A stretch of DNA of 40,000 nucleotides, taken from NCBI RefSeq assembly GCF_030272615.1, contig NW_026729171.1, positions 87,501 through 127,500 on the forward strand, in the 5' to 3' direction. This document shows positions 32,426 through 40,000 of the stretch, piece by piece (within the stretch, counting starts at the first letter, position 1; each line of letters begins with the position of its first letter). The notes under the pieces are model-generated. The model had not been told where the DNA came from and made no database searches. It saw nothing but the letters and a program-made list of their open reading frames with translations. The position numbers and the translations under genes are program-made. The DNA is from Cryptomeria japonica (taxonomy: Eukaryota > Streptophyta > Pinopsida > Cupressales > Cupressaceae).

Positions 32426-32580
32426 TGTATGCTTCGATGGGTCGACTCCCCGGGTTGAGCGCACCGCGCCAACCTCAAAGACCCTACAGTATGGATGAAG
32501 TCGGAAGTTGGGTCCGATGACCGATTCGATACGTAGGCATATTGGCGAGGTCTGAATTTGTGTCCGATGACCTGCCATGC

Positions 32581-32830
32581 GCAGGAAGGCGGAATTTGGG
32601 TCCGATGACCGAGTTGATGGCGTGCCATGCGCAGAAAGGCGGAATTTGGGTCCGATGACCGAGTTGATGTTGATGGCCCGCCATGCACAGGAAGGCGGAA
32701 TTTGGGTCCGATGACCGATTTGAAGGCGTGCCATGCGCAGAAAGGCGGAGTTTGGGTCCGATGACCGAGTTGATATTGATGGCCCGCCATGCGCAGGAAG
32801 GCGGAATTTGGGTCCGATGACCTGACATAC
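32581..32830. repeat. 106-bp dimeric repeat
   Basis: GGAATTTGGGTCCGATGACC (one copy GGAGTTTGGG) starts at 32591, 32641, 32697, 32747 and 32803. The intervals alternate 50, 56, 50, 56, so the true unit is a 106-bp dimer. It is an expansion of the promoterless half of the 311-bp repeat. Confidence 0.88.
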
Positions 32831-32940
32831 GCATGGAGTCCGACTCGGGGGCCGATGTTCGATTCGATGACTTGCATTGTGGGTAAAGTCAGAAGTTGTG
32901 GTCTTTGACCCGATTCGATGACCAGACTTCGGCTGCTTGA

Positions 32941-32970
32941 GAATCGGACAAATAACTTATATAGGGGAGG
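32941..32970 (+). promoter_or_regulatory. Pol I promoter 11 (long-module type)
   Basis: GAATCGGACAAATAACT then TATATAGGGGAGG at 32958; predicted start near 32963. Confidence 0.75.
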
Positions 32971-32993
32971 TAGTGTTCTCGAGCATCCTCCCC

Positions 32994-33091
32994 CCGTGCC
33001 CGTTTATGTCGATTGATGCTGGTGCTCGACTGGTTGGAGCGCTCGGATGCAAAAATCTTGCACCAGGATTTATCGATTGTGATGGACACGG
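32994..33091 (+). other. long leader hairpin after promoter 11
   Basis: Arms 32994-33028 and 33057-33091 (35 nt each, 28-nt loop). By hand: 23 Watson-Crick and about 4 G-U pairs. Begins about +32 from the predicted start. The U33013-A33072 and U33023-A33062 pairs are informative for comparison with promoters 12 and 13. Confidence 0.6.
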
Positions 33092-33381
33092 CAAGTCTCC
33101 TGATTGCTATGCAGGAGCTCATCGTGAATCTCTATGCGGCCTTGGTATGGACTCGACCTGCGGAATGGTTCGGCAATGGTAGTCGCTCCAACACGTCCTT
33201 GCAATGGCCACAGAGGTGATTCGACTAGAGCTCCAGTCTAGCTTTTGGGTTGCTTGGCGGACTGGTATAGCCGCGATCGAGTTCCGGCCATGAACGTTTT
33301 AGATAGCTCTTGGGCTTTCTGGGACGGAAGTCGGAAGTTTGGGCTGTTGTCCGATTTGATGACCATTCTTCGGATGTGTGA

Positions 33382-33411
33382 GAATCGGACAAATAACTTA
33401 TATAGGGGACT
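33382..33411 (+). promoter_or_regulatory. Pol I promoter 12 (long-module type)
   Basis: GAATCGGACAAATAACT then TATATAGGGGACT at 33399; predicted start near 33404. The +6 to +8 bases differ from all other copies (ACT for AGG), with matching changes in the opposite arm of the short hairpin. Confidence 0.74.
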
Positions 33412-33437
33412 GTGTTGTCTCACGCAGCCCCCTCCGT

Positions 33438-33528
33438 GCCCCTCTATCTCGACCGATGTTGGTGCTTGAAAGGGTTGGGATCGCTCGGATTTATAAACGT
33501 GCACCACCATTTGTCGAGTGTGAGGGAC
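33438..33528 (+). other. long leader hairpin after promoter 12
   Basis: Arms 33438-33468 and 33498-33528 (31 nt each, 29-nt loop), about 22 Watson-Crick and 2 G-U pairs. Same position and shape as after promoters 11 and 13. Includes C33453-G33513 and U33463-A33503. Confidence 0.6.
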
Positions 33529-33871
33529 GCGGCAGGTCTCCTAAATGCTATACGGGCGCTCTCTGAGAATCTCTATCCGGCCTCGACACAGACTAGTCTT
33601 GCTGAATGGTTTGGCACTGGTAGTCGATCCAACACGTCGTTGTTGTGGCCGCCTAGGCGATTCGATTCGAGCCCCCGTCTAGCTTTTGGGTTGCTTGGCG
33701 GATTTTGCCCTATCCGCAAGTGAGCTCGGTCCCTAAACGTTCGAGAAACCCGATTGCTATGCGCCGACTCTCTTTCTTGCGAGCCTCCATCTAGCTTTTG
33801 GGTCTCTACGGAACGGAAGTCGGAATCTGGGACCGTTGTTTGATTCGACGAGGCAGACTACGGTTGTGCGA

Positions 33872-33901
33872 GAATCGGACAAATAACTTATATAGGGGAG
33901 G
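33872..33901 (+). promoter_or_regulatory. Pol I promoter 13, likely 35S gene promoter
   Basis: GAATCGGACAAATAACT then TATATAGGGGAGG at 33889; predicted start near A33894. It is the last promoter match before the right end of the window. The 188-bp array downstream resembles post-promoter leader sequence, so this is the best candidate for the pre-rRNA promoter. It could still be a spacer promoter if another lies beyond 40000. Confidence 0.72.
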
Positions 33902-33925
33902 TGTTGACTGGAGCATTCTCCCCCG

Positions 33926-34015
33926 TGCCCCTCTAACTCGACCAATGCTGGCGCTCGAACGGTGGTAGCGCTCGGATTTTCGTTGAGCGCCAGCATTGGT
34001 CGATTTAGAGGGGCA
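33926..34015 (+). other. near-perfect leader hairpin after promoter 13
   Basis: Arms 33926-33956 and 33985-34015: 31 nt each with a single mismatch (C33937 against T34004), and a 28-nt loop that can extend the stem past a one-base bulge. It begins about +33 from the predicted start. Pairs C33942-G33999 and C33952-G33989 are U-A in one or both sister modules. As DNA it is a strong inverted repeat; as RNA it is a very stable stem. Confidence 0.85.
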
Positions 34016-34264
34016 TGCGAGATTCCCGAATGCTATGCGAGGGCTCTAACGGAAATGTCTATTGGTTTCGGTATGGATGCAATTGCGAGTGGTTCGGCAA
34101 AGGTAGTCGTTCCGATGCGTCCATGTCGTGGCCAAATCGATAATTCGATTTGAGCCCTCGTATAGCATTTGGGTCTCTCGATGTGATTCCGCATTCCAGT
34201 CCCTTTGGGCACTGCTTGAGCCGCATCCCAGGGGGTTCCCTTCCCAATAATCTGCCTCGCAACC

Positions 34265-37200
34265 CGATTGCTATGCGGTGAGGCTCCTCGGCCGCCTCGG
34301 AACTATCTGTGTATCAGACGCATCGCGGGATAAGGGGTTGGCAACGGTAGTCGCCCCAAGCGCGTCCGATGCTTGGACCATTCCGAGGCGGCCCTGAAGC
34401 CTCTTCCGTCTAGCCGTTGGGTCCTTCTCGCCGCATCCCTTGCCTCGCACCCCGATTGCTATGCGGTGAGGCTCCTCGGCCGCCTTGGAACTATCTGTGT
34501 ATCAGACGCATCGCGGGATAAGGGGTTGTCACTGGTAGTCGCCCCAAGCGCGTCCGATGCTTGGACCATTCCGAGGCGGCCCTGAAGCCTCTTCCGTCTA
34601 GCCGTTGGGTCCTTCTCGCCGCATCCCTCGACTCGCACCCCGATTGCTATGCGGTGAGGCTCCTCGGCCGCCTTGGAACTATCTGTGTATCGGACGCGTC
34701 GCGGGATAAGGGGTTGTCACTGGTAGTCGCCCCAAGCGCGTCCGATGCTTGGACCATTCCGAGGCGGCCCTGAAGCCTCTTCCGTCTAGCCGTTGGGTCC
34801 TTCTCGCCGCATCCCTCGCCTCGCACCCCGATTGCTATGCGGTGAGGCTCCTCGGCCGCCTTGGAACTATCTGTGTATCGGACGCGTCGCGGGATAAGGG
34901 GTTGTCACTGGTAGTCGCCCCAAGCGCGTGCGATGCATGGACCATTCCCAGGCGGCCCTGAAGCCTCTTCCGTCTAGCCGTTGGGTCCTTCTCGCCGCAT
35001 CCCTCGCCTCGCACCCCGATTGCTATGCGGTGAGGCTCCTCGGCCGCCTTGGAACTATCTGTGTATCGGACGCGTCGCGGGATAAGGGGTTGTCACTGGT
35101 AGTCGCCCCAAGCGCGTCCGATGCTTGGACCATTCCGAGGCGGCCCTGAAGCCTCTTCCGTCTAGCCGTTGGGTCCTTCTCGCCGCATCCCTCGCCTCGC
35201 ACCCCGATTGCTATGCGGTGAGGCTCCTCGGCCGCCTTGGAACTATCTGTGTATCGGACGCGTCGCGGGATAAGGGGTTGTCACTGGTAGTCGCCCCAAG
35301 CGCGTCCGATGCTTGGACCATTCCGAGGCGGCCCTGAAGCCTCTTCCGTCTAGCCGTTGGGTCCTTCTCGCCGCATCCCTCGCCTCGCACCCCGATTGCT
35401 ATGCGGTGAGGCTCCTCGGCCGCCTTGGAACTATCTGTGTATCGGACGCGTCGCGGGATAAGGGGTTGTCACTGGTAGTCGCCCCAAGCGCGTCCGATGC
35501 TTGGACCATTCCGAGGCGGCCCTGAAGCCTCTTCCGTCTAGCCGTTGGGTCCTTCTCGCCGCATCCCTCGCCTCGCACCCCGATTGCTATGCGGTGAGGC
35601 TCCTCGGCCGCCTTGGAACTATCTGTGTATCGGACGCATCGCGGGATAAGGGGTTGTCACTGGTAGTCGCCCCAAGCGCGTCCGATGCTTGGACCATTCC
35701 GAGGCGGCCCTGAAGCCTCTTCCGTCTAGCCGTTGGGTCCTTCTCGCCGCATCCCTCGCCTCGCACCCCGATTGCTATGCGGTGAGGCTCCTCGGCCGCC
35801 TTGGAACTATCTGTGTATCGGACGCGTCGCGGGATAAGGGGTTGTCACTGGTAGTCGCCCCAAGCGCGTCCGATGCTTGGACCATTCCGAGGCGGCCCTG
35901 AAGCCTCTTCCGTTTAGCCGTTGGGTCCTTCTCGCCGCATCCCTCGCCTCGCACCCCGATTGCTATGCGGTGAGGCTCCTCGGCCGCCTTGGAACTATCT
36001 GTGTATCGGACGCGTCGCGGGATAAGGGGTTGTCACTGGTAGTCGCCCCAAGCGCGTCCGATGCTTGGACCATTCCGAGGCGGACCTGAAGCCTCTTCCG
36101 TCTAGCCGTTGGGTCCTTCTCGCCGCATCCCTCGCCTCGCACCCCGATTGCTATGCGGTGAGGCTCCTCGGCCGCCTTGGAACTATCTGTGTATCGGACG
36201 CGTCGCGGGATAAGGGGTTGTCACTGGTAGTCGCCCCAAGCGCGTCCGATGCTTGGACCATTCCGAGGCGGCCCTGAAGCCTCTTCCGTCTAGCCGTTGG
36301 GTCCTTCTTGCCGCATCCCTCGCCTCGCACCCCGATTGCTATGCGGTGAGGCTCCTCGGCCGCCTTGGAACTATCTGTGTATCGGACGCGTCGCGGGATA
36401 AGGGGTTGTCACTGGTAGTCGCCCCAAGCGCGTCCGATGCTTGGACCATTCCGAGGCGGCCCTGAAGCCTCTTCCGTCTAGCCGTTGGGTCCTTCTCGCC
36501 GCATCCCTCGCCTCGCACCCCGATTGCTATGCGGTGAGGCTCCTCGGCCGCCTTGGAACTATCTGTGTATCGGACGCATCGCGGGATAAGGGGTTGTCAC
36601 TGGTAGTCGCCCCAAGCGCGTCCGATGCTTGGACCATTCCGAGGCGGCCCTGAAGCCTCTTCCGTCTAGCCGTTGGGTCCTTCTCGCCGCATCCCTCGCC
36701 TCGCACCCCGATTGCTATGCGGTGAGGCTCCTCGGCCGCCTTGGAACTATCTGTGTATCGGACGCGTCGCGGGATAAGGGGTTGTCACTGGTAGTCGCCC
36801 CAAGCGCGTCCGATGCTTGGACCATTCCGAGGCGGACCTGAAGCCTCTTCCGTCTAGCCGTTGGGTCCTTCTCGCCGCATCCCTCGCCTCGCACCCCGAT
36901 TGCTATGCGGTGAGGCTCCTCGGCCGCCTTGGAACTATCTGTGTATCGGACGCGTCGCGGGATAAGGGGTTGTCACTGGTAGTCGCCCCAAGCGCGTCCG
37001 ATGCTTGGACCATTCCGAGGCGGCCCTGAAGCCTCTTCCGTCTAGCCGTTGGGTCCTTCTCGCCGCATCCCTCGCCTCGCACCCCGATTGCTATGCGGTG
37101 AGGCTCCTCGGCCGCCTTGGAACTATCTGTGTATCGGACGCGTCGCGGGATAAGGGGTTGTCACTGGTAGTCGCCCCAAGCGCGTCCGATGCTTGGACCA

Positions 37201-38945
37201 TTCCGAGGCGGACCTGAAGCCTCTTCCCTCTAGCCGTTGGGGCTTTCTCGCCGCATCCCTCGCCTCGCACCCCGATTGCTATTCGGTGAGGCTCCTCGGC
37301 CGCCTTGGAACTATCTGTGTATCGGACGCATCGCGGGATAAGGGGTTGGCAGTGGTAGTCGCCCCAAGCGCGTCCGATGCTTGGACCATTCCGAGGCGGC
37401 CCTGCAGCCTCTTCCGTCTAGCCGTTGGGGCCATCTCGCTGCATCCCCCACCTCGCACCACGATTGCTATGCGGTGAGGCTCCTTGGCCGCCTCGGAACT
37501 ATCTGTGTATCGGACGCATCGCGGGATAAGGGGTTGTCACTGGTAGTCGCCCCAAGCGCGTCCGATGCTTGGACTATTCCGAGGCGGCCCTGCAGCCTCT
37601 TCCGTCTAGCCGTTGGGGCCATCTCGCCGCATCCCCCAGCTCCTCGGCCGCCTCGGAACTATCTGTGTATCGGACGCATCGCGGGATAAGGGGTTGGCAG
37701 TGGTAGTCGCCCCAAGCGCGTTCGATGCTTGGACTATTCCGAGGCGGCCCCGCAGCCTCTTCCGTCTACCCTTTGGGGCCATCTCGCCGCATCCCTCGCC
37801 TCGCACCCCGATTGCTATGCGGTGAGGCTCCTCGGCCGCCTGGGAACTATCTTCGTATCGGATGCATCGCGGGATAAGGGGTTGTCACTGGTAGTCGCCC
37901 CAAGCGCGTCCGATGCTTGGACTATTCCGAGGCGGCCCTGTGGCCTCTTCCGTCTAGCCGTTGGGGCCATCTCGCCGCATCCCTCACCTCGCACCCCCAT
38001 TGCTATGCGGTGAGGCTCCTCGGCCGCCTTGGAACTGTCTTCGTATCGGAAGCATCGCGGGATAAGGGGTTGTCACTGGTAGTCGCCCCAAGCGCGTCCG
38101 ATGCTTGGACTATTCCGAGGCGGCCCTGCAGCCTCTTCCGTCTAGCCGTTGGGGCCATCTCGCCGCATCCCCCACCTCGCACCCGGATTGCTATGCGGTG
38201 AGGCTCCTCGGCCGCCTTGGAACTATCTTCGTATCGGACGCATCGCGGGATAAGGGGTTGTCACTGGTAGTCGCCCCAAGCGCGTCCGATGCTTGGACTA
38301 TTCCGACGCGGCCCTGTGGCCTCTTCCGTCTAGCCGTTGGGGCCATCTCGCCGCATCCCCCACCTCGCACCCCGATTGCTATGCGGTGAGGCTCCTCGGC
38401 CGCCTTGGAACCATCTTCGTATCGGACGCATCGCGGGATGAGGGGTTGTCACTGGTAGTCGCCCCAAGCGCGTCCGATGCTTGGACCATTCCGAGGCGGC
38501 CCTGAAGCCTCTTCCGTCTAGCCGTTGGGGCCTTCCCGCCCCATCCCTCGCCTCGCACCCCCGATTGCTATGCGGTGAGGCTCCTCGGCCGCCTTGGAAC
38601 CATCTGTGTATCGGACGCATCGCGGGATAAGGGGTTGGCACTGGTAGTCGCCCCAAGCGCGTCCGATGCTTGGAGCATTCCGAGGTGGCCCTGAAGCCTC
38701 TTCCGTCTAGCCGTTGGGGCCTTCCCGCCCCATCCCTCGCCTCGCACCCCGATTGATATGCGGTGAGGCTCCTCGGCCGCCTTGGAACTATCTGTGTATC
38801 GGACGCATCGCGGGATAAGGGGTTGGCACTGGTAGTCGTCCCAATCGCGTCCGATGCTTGGACCATTCCGAGGCGGCCCTGCAGCCTCTTCCGTTTAGCC
38901 GTCGGGGCCTTCCCGCCGCATCCCTCGCCTCGCATCCCGATTCCT
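34265..38945 (+). repeat. 188-bp tandem array, about 25 units
   Basis: The marker GATTGCTATGCGG starts at 34266, 34454, 34642 and so on every 188 bp to 37462, then at 37810, 37998, 38186, 38374, 38563, 38751 and 38939 with small changes. Each unit holds GAGGCTCCTCGGCCGCC, GGGATAAGGGGTTG, GGTAGTCGCCCCAAGCGCG, TTGGACCATTCCGAGGCGG and CTTCCGTCTAGCCGTTGGG. Units from 34454 to about 37270 are almost identical. Units after 37274 form a second, more varied type (TTGGGGCCATCTCGCCGC, CTTCGTATCGG). One unit near 37640 lacks about 28 bp including the marker. Confidence 0.97.
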
Positions 38946-39640
38946 ATGCGGTGAGTCTTCTCGGCCGCCGCGGAACTATACCTGTTATTGCTACTGCATC
39001 CTTCGGCTGGTAACCTCCTCTGCCGCCTTGGAACGTTCTCTTTGTCGGACGCGTCGCGGGATAAGGGGTTGGCACTGGTAGTCGCCCCAAGCGCGCCCGA
39101 TGCATAGACCGCTCCGAGTTGACCTTGCTTTCAGCCTCTCACATGCATAGACCTCTCTGAGTCGACCCTGCAGCCTCTCACGTTTAGCCTTTGGAATCTC
39201 GCCTCACAACATGATTGCTATCCTTGATGCATCCCTTGCCTCGAGCCCTGATTGCTTTCTTGGCTGCATCCCTCCTCTCCTCACAGCCCGGTTGTCATCA
39301 CTGCTTCATCCGTCGCTTCATGCATTCTGGCTGCTGGGCCCTTCCCACCGCACACCTCGATTGCTATCTCTTCTGCATCACACACCCCGATTGCTATCTC
39401 TGCTACATCCCTCGGCTCTCACTTCTGCATCCTTCGCCTCCCACCTCGATTGCTATCAATGCTGCATCCGTAACCTCACACCCCGATTGCTATGCGGGGA
39501 GGCTCCTTGGCCGCCTTGGAAATTTCTGTGTGTCGGACGCACCGCGGGATAAGGGGTTGGCACTGGTAGTCGCCCCAAGTGCGCCCGATTCTTAGACCGC
39601 TTCGAGGTGACCTCGTAGCCTCTTTCGTCCAGGCTTCCTG
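38946..39640 (+). repeat. degenerate 188-bp remnants and a ~30-35-bp minirepeat
   Basis: Partial 188-bp units at about 39030-39125 and 39482-39612 (GCGGGATAAGGGGTTGGCAC, GGTAGTCGCCCCAAG). Between them (39205-39490) is an irregular repeat of about 30-35 bp with CTGCATCC, CTCGCCTC and CACCCCGATTGCTATC. It looks like local expansion of the ATCCCTCGCCTCGCACCCCG part of the 188-bp unit. Confidence 0.8.
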
Positions 39641-40000
39641 CCTTCAACGCCCTTTTTACACCTCGATTGCTATGCGCGGGCTCGTTGGCGTCTATCACCT
39701 CTCTGCGAAGAGTGGCACGATGATTGTTGGGGTAAATCGTAGCAGTCCGATCTCTGGCCTTGGGCCATTGTGAGGGCTGATCGATTTCCTGTGCGCATCT
39801 CGTGTTCGCCCAGTAACAGACTCGACGACTTGTAATCGGTCTTGTTCCCGATTGTTCCTGGAGGTAGTCTTCGGAACTCTTGGATTTGACCTGTCACTCG
39901 AACTGTCCTCTTCCGAGGATGCTTGTGTGTGTGTGCTTGTGCCATTTCCTTGGCGGTATTAACGAGATATTAAAGAGCGGAGTGAGCGCCTCGCCCAGCT
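39641..40000 (+). other. single-copy sequence, probable distal 5' ETS
   Basis: Non-repetitive and with balanced composition, apart from one last GATTGCTATGCGCGG at 39666 and a (TG)6 tract at 39924-39935. The 18S start motif TACCTGGTTGATCCTGCC is absent up to 40000. No gene is recognised. Confidence 0.5.

Larger units (their letters stand above)
31381..32560 (+). repeat. 311-bp tandem repeats carrying spacer promoters 7-10
   Basis: Four units with TATATA starts at 31480, 31791, 32102 and 32413, exactly 311 bp apart. Each holds GAGTTCGGAAGTTGGGG, the promoter, GGGTCGACTCCCC, CCTCAAAGACCCTAC, then a promoterless half with GAAGTTGGGTCCGATGACC and CGGAATTTGGGTCCGATGAC and a GTGCGCACCAAG end. The unit is nearly twice the 157-bp unit and may be a dimer that lost one promoter. 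Confidence 0.92.
32884..34264 (+). repeat. three diverged long promoter modules (promoters 11-13)
   Basis: Modules of about 440-490 bp at 32884-33325, 33326-33815 and 33816-34264. Shared order: AGTCGGAAGTT-like start, GAATCGGACAAATAACT plus TATATAGGGG, a short hairpin, CCGTGCCC, a long hairpin, GCTATGC, GGCA(A/C)TGGTAGTCG, GTCTAGCTTTTGGG. They are more diverged from one another than the 157- or 311-bp units and use AATAACT instead of AATAGCT before TATATA. The first two contain a segment clearly resembling the 188-bp repeat downstream. Confidence 0.82.
33894..40000 (+). other. probable 5' external transcribed spacer (partial)
   Basis: From the predicted start of promoter 13 to the window edge. 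It has no further TATATAGGGG match and contains the leader hairpins, the 188-bp array, its degenerate remnants and a single-copy tail. No 18S 5' end is seen, so the ETS would be longer than 6.1 kb. The assignment rests on promoter position and on homology between the 188-bp units and post-promoter sequence. Confidence 0.55.

Noticed and set aside
33962-34153. Small open frame over the near-perfect hairpin after promoter 13, with a matching one on the opposite strand
   Set aside because: The inverted repeat makes both strands partly alike, producing mirrored short frames; no homology or initiation context supports translation of a Pol I leader.
34373-37217. A chain of 70-codon open frames, one per 188-bp unit, all beginning MDHSEA
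   Set aside because: 188 is not a multiple of three, so successive frames change register and overlap. The open frame is just a property of the repeat consensus. There is no ribosomal or protein-family signal, and the context is rDNA.
34265-38945. CRISPR array
   Set aside because: The repeat unit is 188 bp with direct head-to-tail copies and no variable spacers; there are no cas genes, and the sequence is plant nuclear rDNA.
39641-40000. Start of the 18S rRNA gene
   Set aside because: The highly conserved 18S start (TACCTGGTTGATCCTGCC) is not found before 40000, and no other 18S segment is recognisable.

Overview
This window is nuclear ribosomal DNA from a land plant. It appears to be one very long intergenic spacer (IGS) running into a 5' external transcribed spacer (5' ETS). 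I see no believable protein-coding gene. Three observations support the identification. First, there are five copies of a complete plant-type 5S rRNA gene on the minus strand, carrying the box A and box C type internal promoter sequence. Second, there are thirteen plus-strand copies of TATATAGGGGAGG, which matches the known plant RNA polymerase I (Pol I) initiator TATATA(R)GGGG. Third, everything else is nested tandem repeats, as expected of IGS. Finding 5S genes and Pol I promoters in one window is the linked (L-type) rDNA arrangement, known from bryophytes, several gymnosperm lineages, some ferns and some Asteraceae. The 5S sequence and the very long spacer suggest a non-angiosperm land plant, but the sequence alone does not fix the lineage. 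No 18S or 25S sequence is visible. From the promoter strand, 18S should lie to the right of base 40000 and the preceding 25S to the left of base 1.

Layout. Bases 1-28287 hold 4.7 copies of a 6034-bp macro-repeat, nearly identical between copies. Each unit contains an AT-rich module, long blocks of GTGCGCAC-rich subrepeats, an AT island, a GC-rich stretch, the antisense 5S gene, an A-rich stretch, a C-rich minisatellite (core TTGGCACCCACC), and four more AT-rich modules. The fifth copy ends inside its minisatellite. There the minisatellite continues as an expanded 1.2-kb tract (28288-29500).

Bases 29690-34264 are the promoter zone: six promoters mostly 157 bp apart, a 52/38-bp satellite, four promoters exactly 311 bp apart, a 106-bp dimeric repeat, and three promoters 441 and 490 bp apart. 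Every promoter is followed at once by sequence that can form a hairpin starting at the predicted transcript 5' end. The last three also carry a second, long hairpin whose arms have changed in a compensating way between copies.

Bases 34265-38945 are about 25 tandem units of 188 bp, which resemble sequence downstream of the last three promoters. Bases 38946-39640 are degenerate pieces of the same unit. Bases 39641-40000 are single-copy sequence, probably the distal 5' ETS.

Working model (inference): the promoter at 33872-33901 is the 35S gene promoter and the twelve upstream are spacer promoters. If so, the 5' ETS exceeds 6.1 kb and includes the 188-bp array. The 5S genes are transcribed by Pol III towards the left, against the direction of Pol I transcription.
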